A DNA stretch of 64,000 nucleotides. Origin: Pseudomonas matsuisoli. Lineage in GTDB: Bacteria; Pseudomonadota; Gammaproteobacteria; Pseudomonadales; Pseudomonadaceae. The notes under the pieces are model-generated. The model searched no databases, was not told where the DNA came from, and saw only the letters and a program-made list of their open reading frames with translations. The translations under genes and the position numbers were made by a program. The stretch covers positions 708,812 to 772,811 of the forward strand of contig NZ_BMPO01000001.1 in the NCBI RefSeq assembly GCF_014647635.1, given 5' to 3'. This document shows, one piece after another, positions 63,278-64,000 of the stretch. Position 1 is the stretch's first letter. Each line of letters begins with the position of its first letter.

Positions 63278-63943
63278 ATTCCTATAATTTTCTCAATTCC
63301 TCTTCCGATCGGCCTACTGGTCTGGCTGCTTGTGAGTCGTGGCAGTCTTGAACAGGAATGCACTCCAGGGCTTCGGGTTACGCAGAGGCTCACCCCGTGA
63401 CACCGCTCCCGAAGAATGGCCGTAGCTAACTTGTCGGAACCCGTTCCACGCCAACCTCGCTATGTGTATTTAGTGCCCTTCGACCCTCTTACAGAGCCTC
63501 TCGCGCGATAGCGCCGTGTGCAATGATCCGCGCCGGTCGGGTTTTAGTAACAGTCACTTATCAAACTGAATGCAGCAGCTTTTCCATGTCGGGTTGCCCT
63601 CTCTCTGCCGCGTACTTGCGAAATCAGCGGTACTGTCGCGCCTATTAAAATATCTTGGCAGCAGCGCTCCTACGATGGGCTTGTGTACGCACATGCTTTC
63701 TAAAGCAATCGTTCCCCCGTGCTTTGACGCGAGCCGACGACTCAACCGAAACCGTCTACAACGCCAGTTTAGGTACGTCCAGCACGTTGCAGAAATGGGC
63801 GCGGCCATAGTGATGCTGCTCTGGATTTGATGTCTGTGAACGCACATCCAAGCGCGCAAGCTTGTAATGCGTGAGCCTAGAGGAAGGCGGAGATCGCACG
63901 TTTTCTACGCCCTTCTCATGCCCCTATTTTCCGTCCGCAAAAG
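63278..63943. other. Long stretch without a convincing gene
   Basis: About 665 bases of lower GC than the neighbours. Frames at 63570-63830 (plus) and 63554-63859 (minus) overlap each other and lack ribosome sites, so neither can be supported. It may be the scar of an element that integrated at the tRNA, or a repeat. I see no direct copy of the tRNA 3' end in it. Confidence 0.4.
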
Positions 63944-63977
63944 AAAACCCCCAGTCTCTTTCGAGGCTGGGGGTTTT
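63944..63977. terminator. Bidirectional terminator near the right edge
   Basis: AAAACCCCCAG pairs exactly with CTGGGGGTTTT around a 12-base loop. T residues occur on both strands, so it could end the transcript of a gene beyond the edge (leftward) or one from 63278-63943. Confidence 0.75.
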
Positions 63978-64000
63978 CGGTATAGGTGCTTGACGATGAC

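Overview
The window looks like a chromosomal segment of a high-GC gammaproteobacterium of the Pseudomonas group (Pseudomonas sensu lato, possibly Stutzerimonas). From about 25.9 kb to the right end, the gene order recalls, from memory, the Pseudomonas aeruginosa block around PA5127-PA5160: trmL, secB, grxC, rhodanese, gpmI, envC, ctpA, a polysaccharide deacetylase, a solute-binding protein, hisF-hisA-DUF2164-hisH-hisB, an OFA transporter, asmA-mutY-yggX-tRNA-Phe, a basic amino acid ABC transporter, a methyltransferase, and marR-OM channel-emrA-emrB-tRNA-Thr. Two modules seem to interrupt that order: a YdeP-type molybdopterin oxidoreductase (26.6-29.0 kb) and a cytochrome c oxidase cluster (48.2-53.5 kb). 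Pseudomonas-type REP palindromes lie in several gaps. No phage, insertion sequence or CRISPR array was seen.

Left part, 1-25.9 kb. An operon on the minus strand encodes a GntR regulator, two Opp/Dpp-type ATPases, a peptide-binding protein and a permease cut by the left edge. Next is a probable catabolic module: a DUF3100 membrane protein, a divergent LysR regulator, and an operon of a hydroxyisobutyrate dehydrogenase-like enzyme, an aldehyde dehydrogenase and an M20 amidohydrolase, followed upstream by an aminotransferase. A near-repeat of 35 bp sits before the lysR gene and before the dehydrogenase operon, which suggests one shared regulon. A signalling cluster then follows: a triple-receiver hybrid kinase, CheR, CheB and a receiver-kinase. 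After it come a Pmp3-type peptide, an orphan siderophore-binding lipoprotein, an MscS channel, PQQ glucose dehydrogenase (gcd) and a candidate small RNA.

Middle, 26-47.3 kb. These are mostly housekeeping genes: tRNA modification, protein export, redox, glycolysis, septal murein hydrolase control (EnvC, CtpA), histidine biosynthesis, an OFA transporter, an FAD dehydrogenase, AsmA, MutY, YggX and tRNA-Phe. Overlapping stop and start codons (ATGA, TAATG) are frequent and point to translational coupling.

Right part, 47.3-64 kb. A small DUF2945 protein comes first, then an aa3-type oxidase with fused subunits I and III, subunit II, a CtaG assembly factor and small membrane proteins. One gene (DUF2231) is embedded antisense in that cluster. 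An Arg/Lys/His-type ABC importer, a Methyltransf_32 protein and a MarR-controlled EmrAB-NodT efflux operon precede tRNA-Thr. The last 700 bases hold no convincing gene.

All gene functions are inferred from motifs and family resemblance read by eye; no database search was run.
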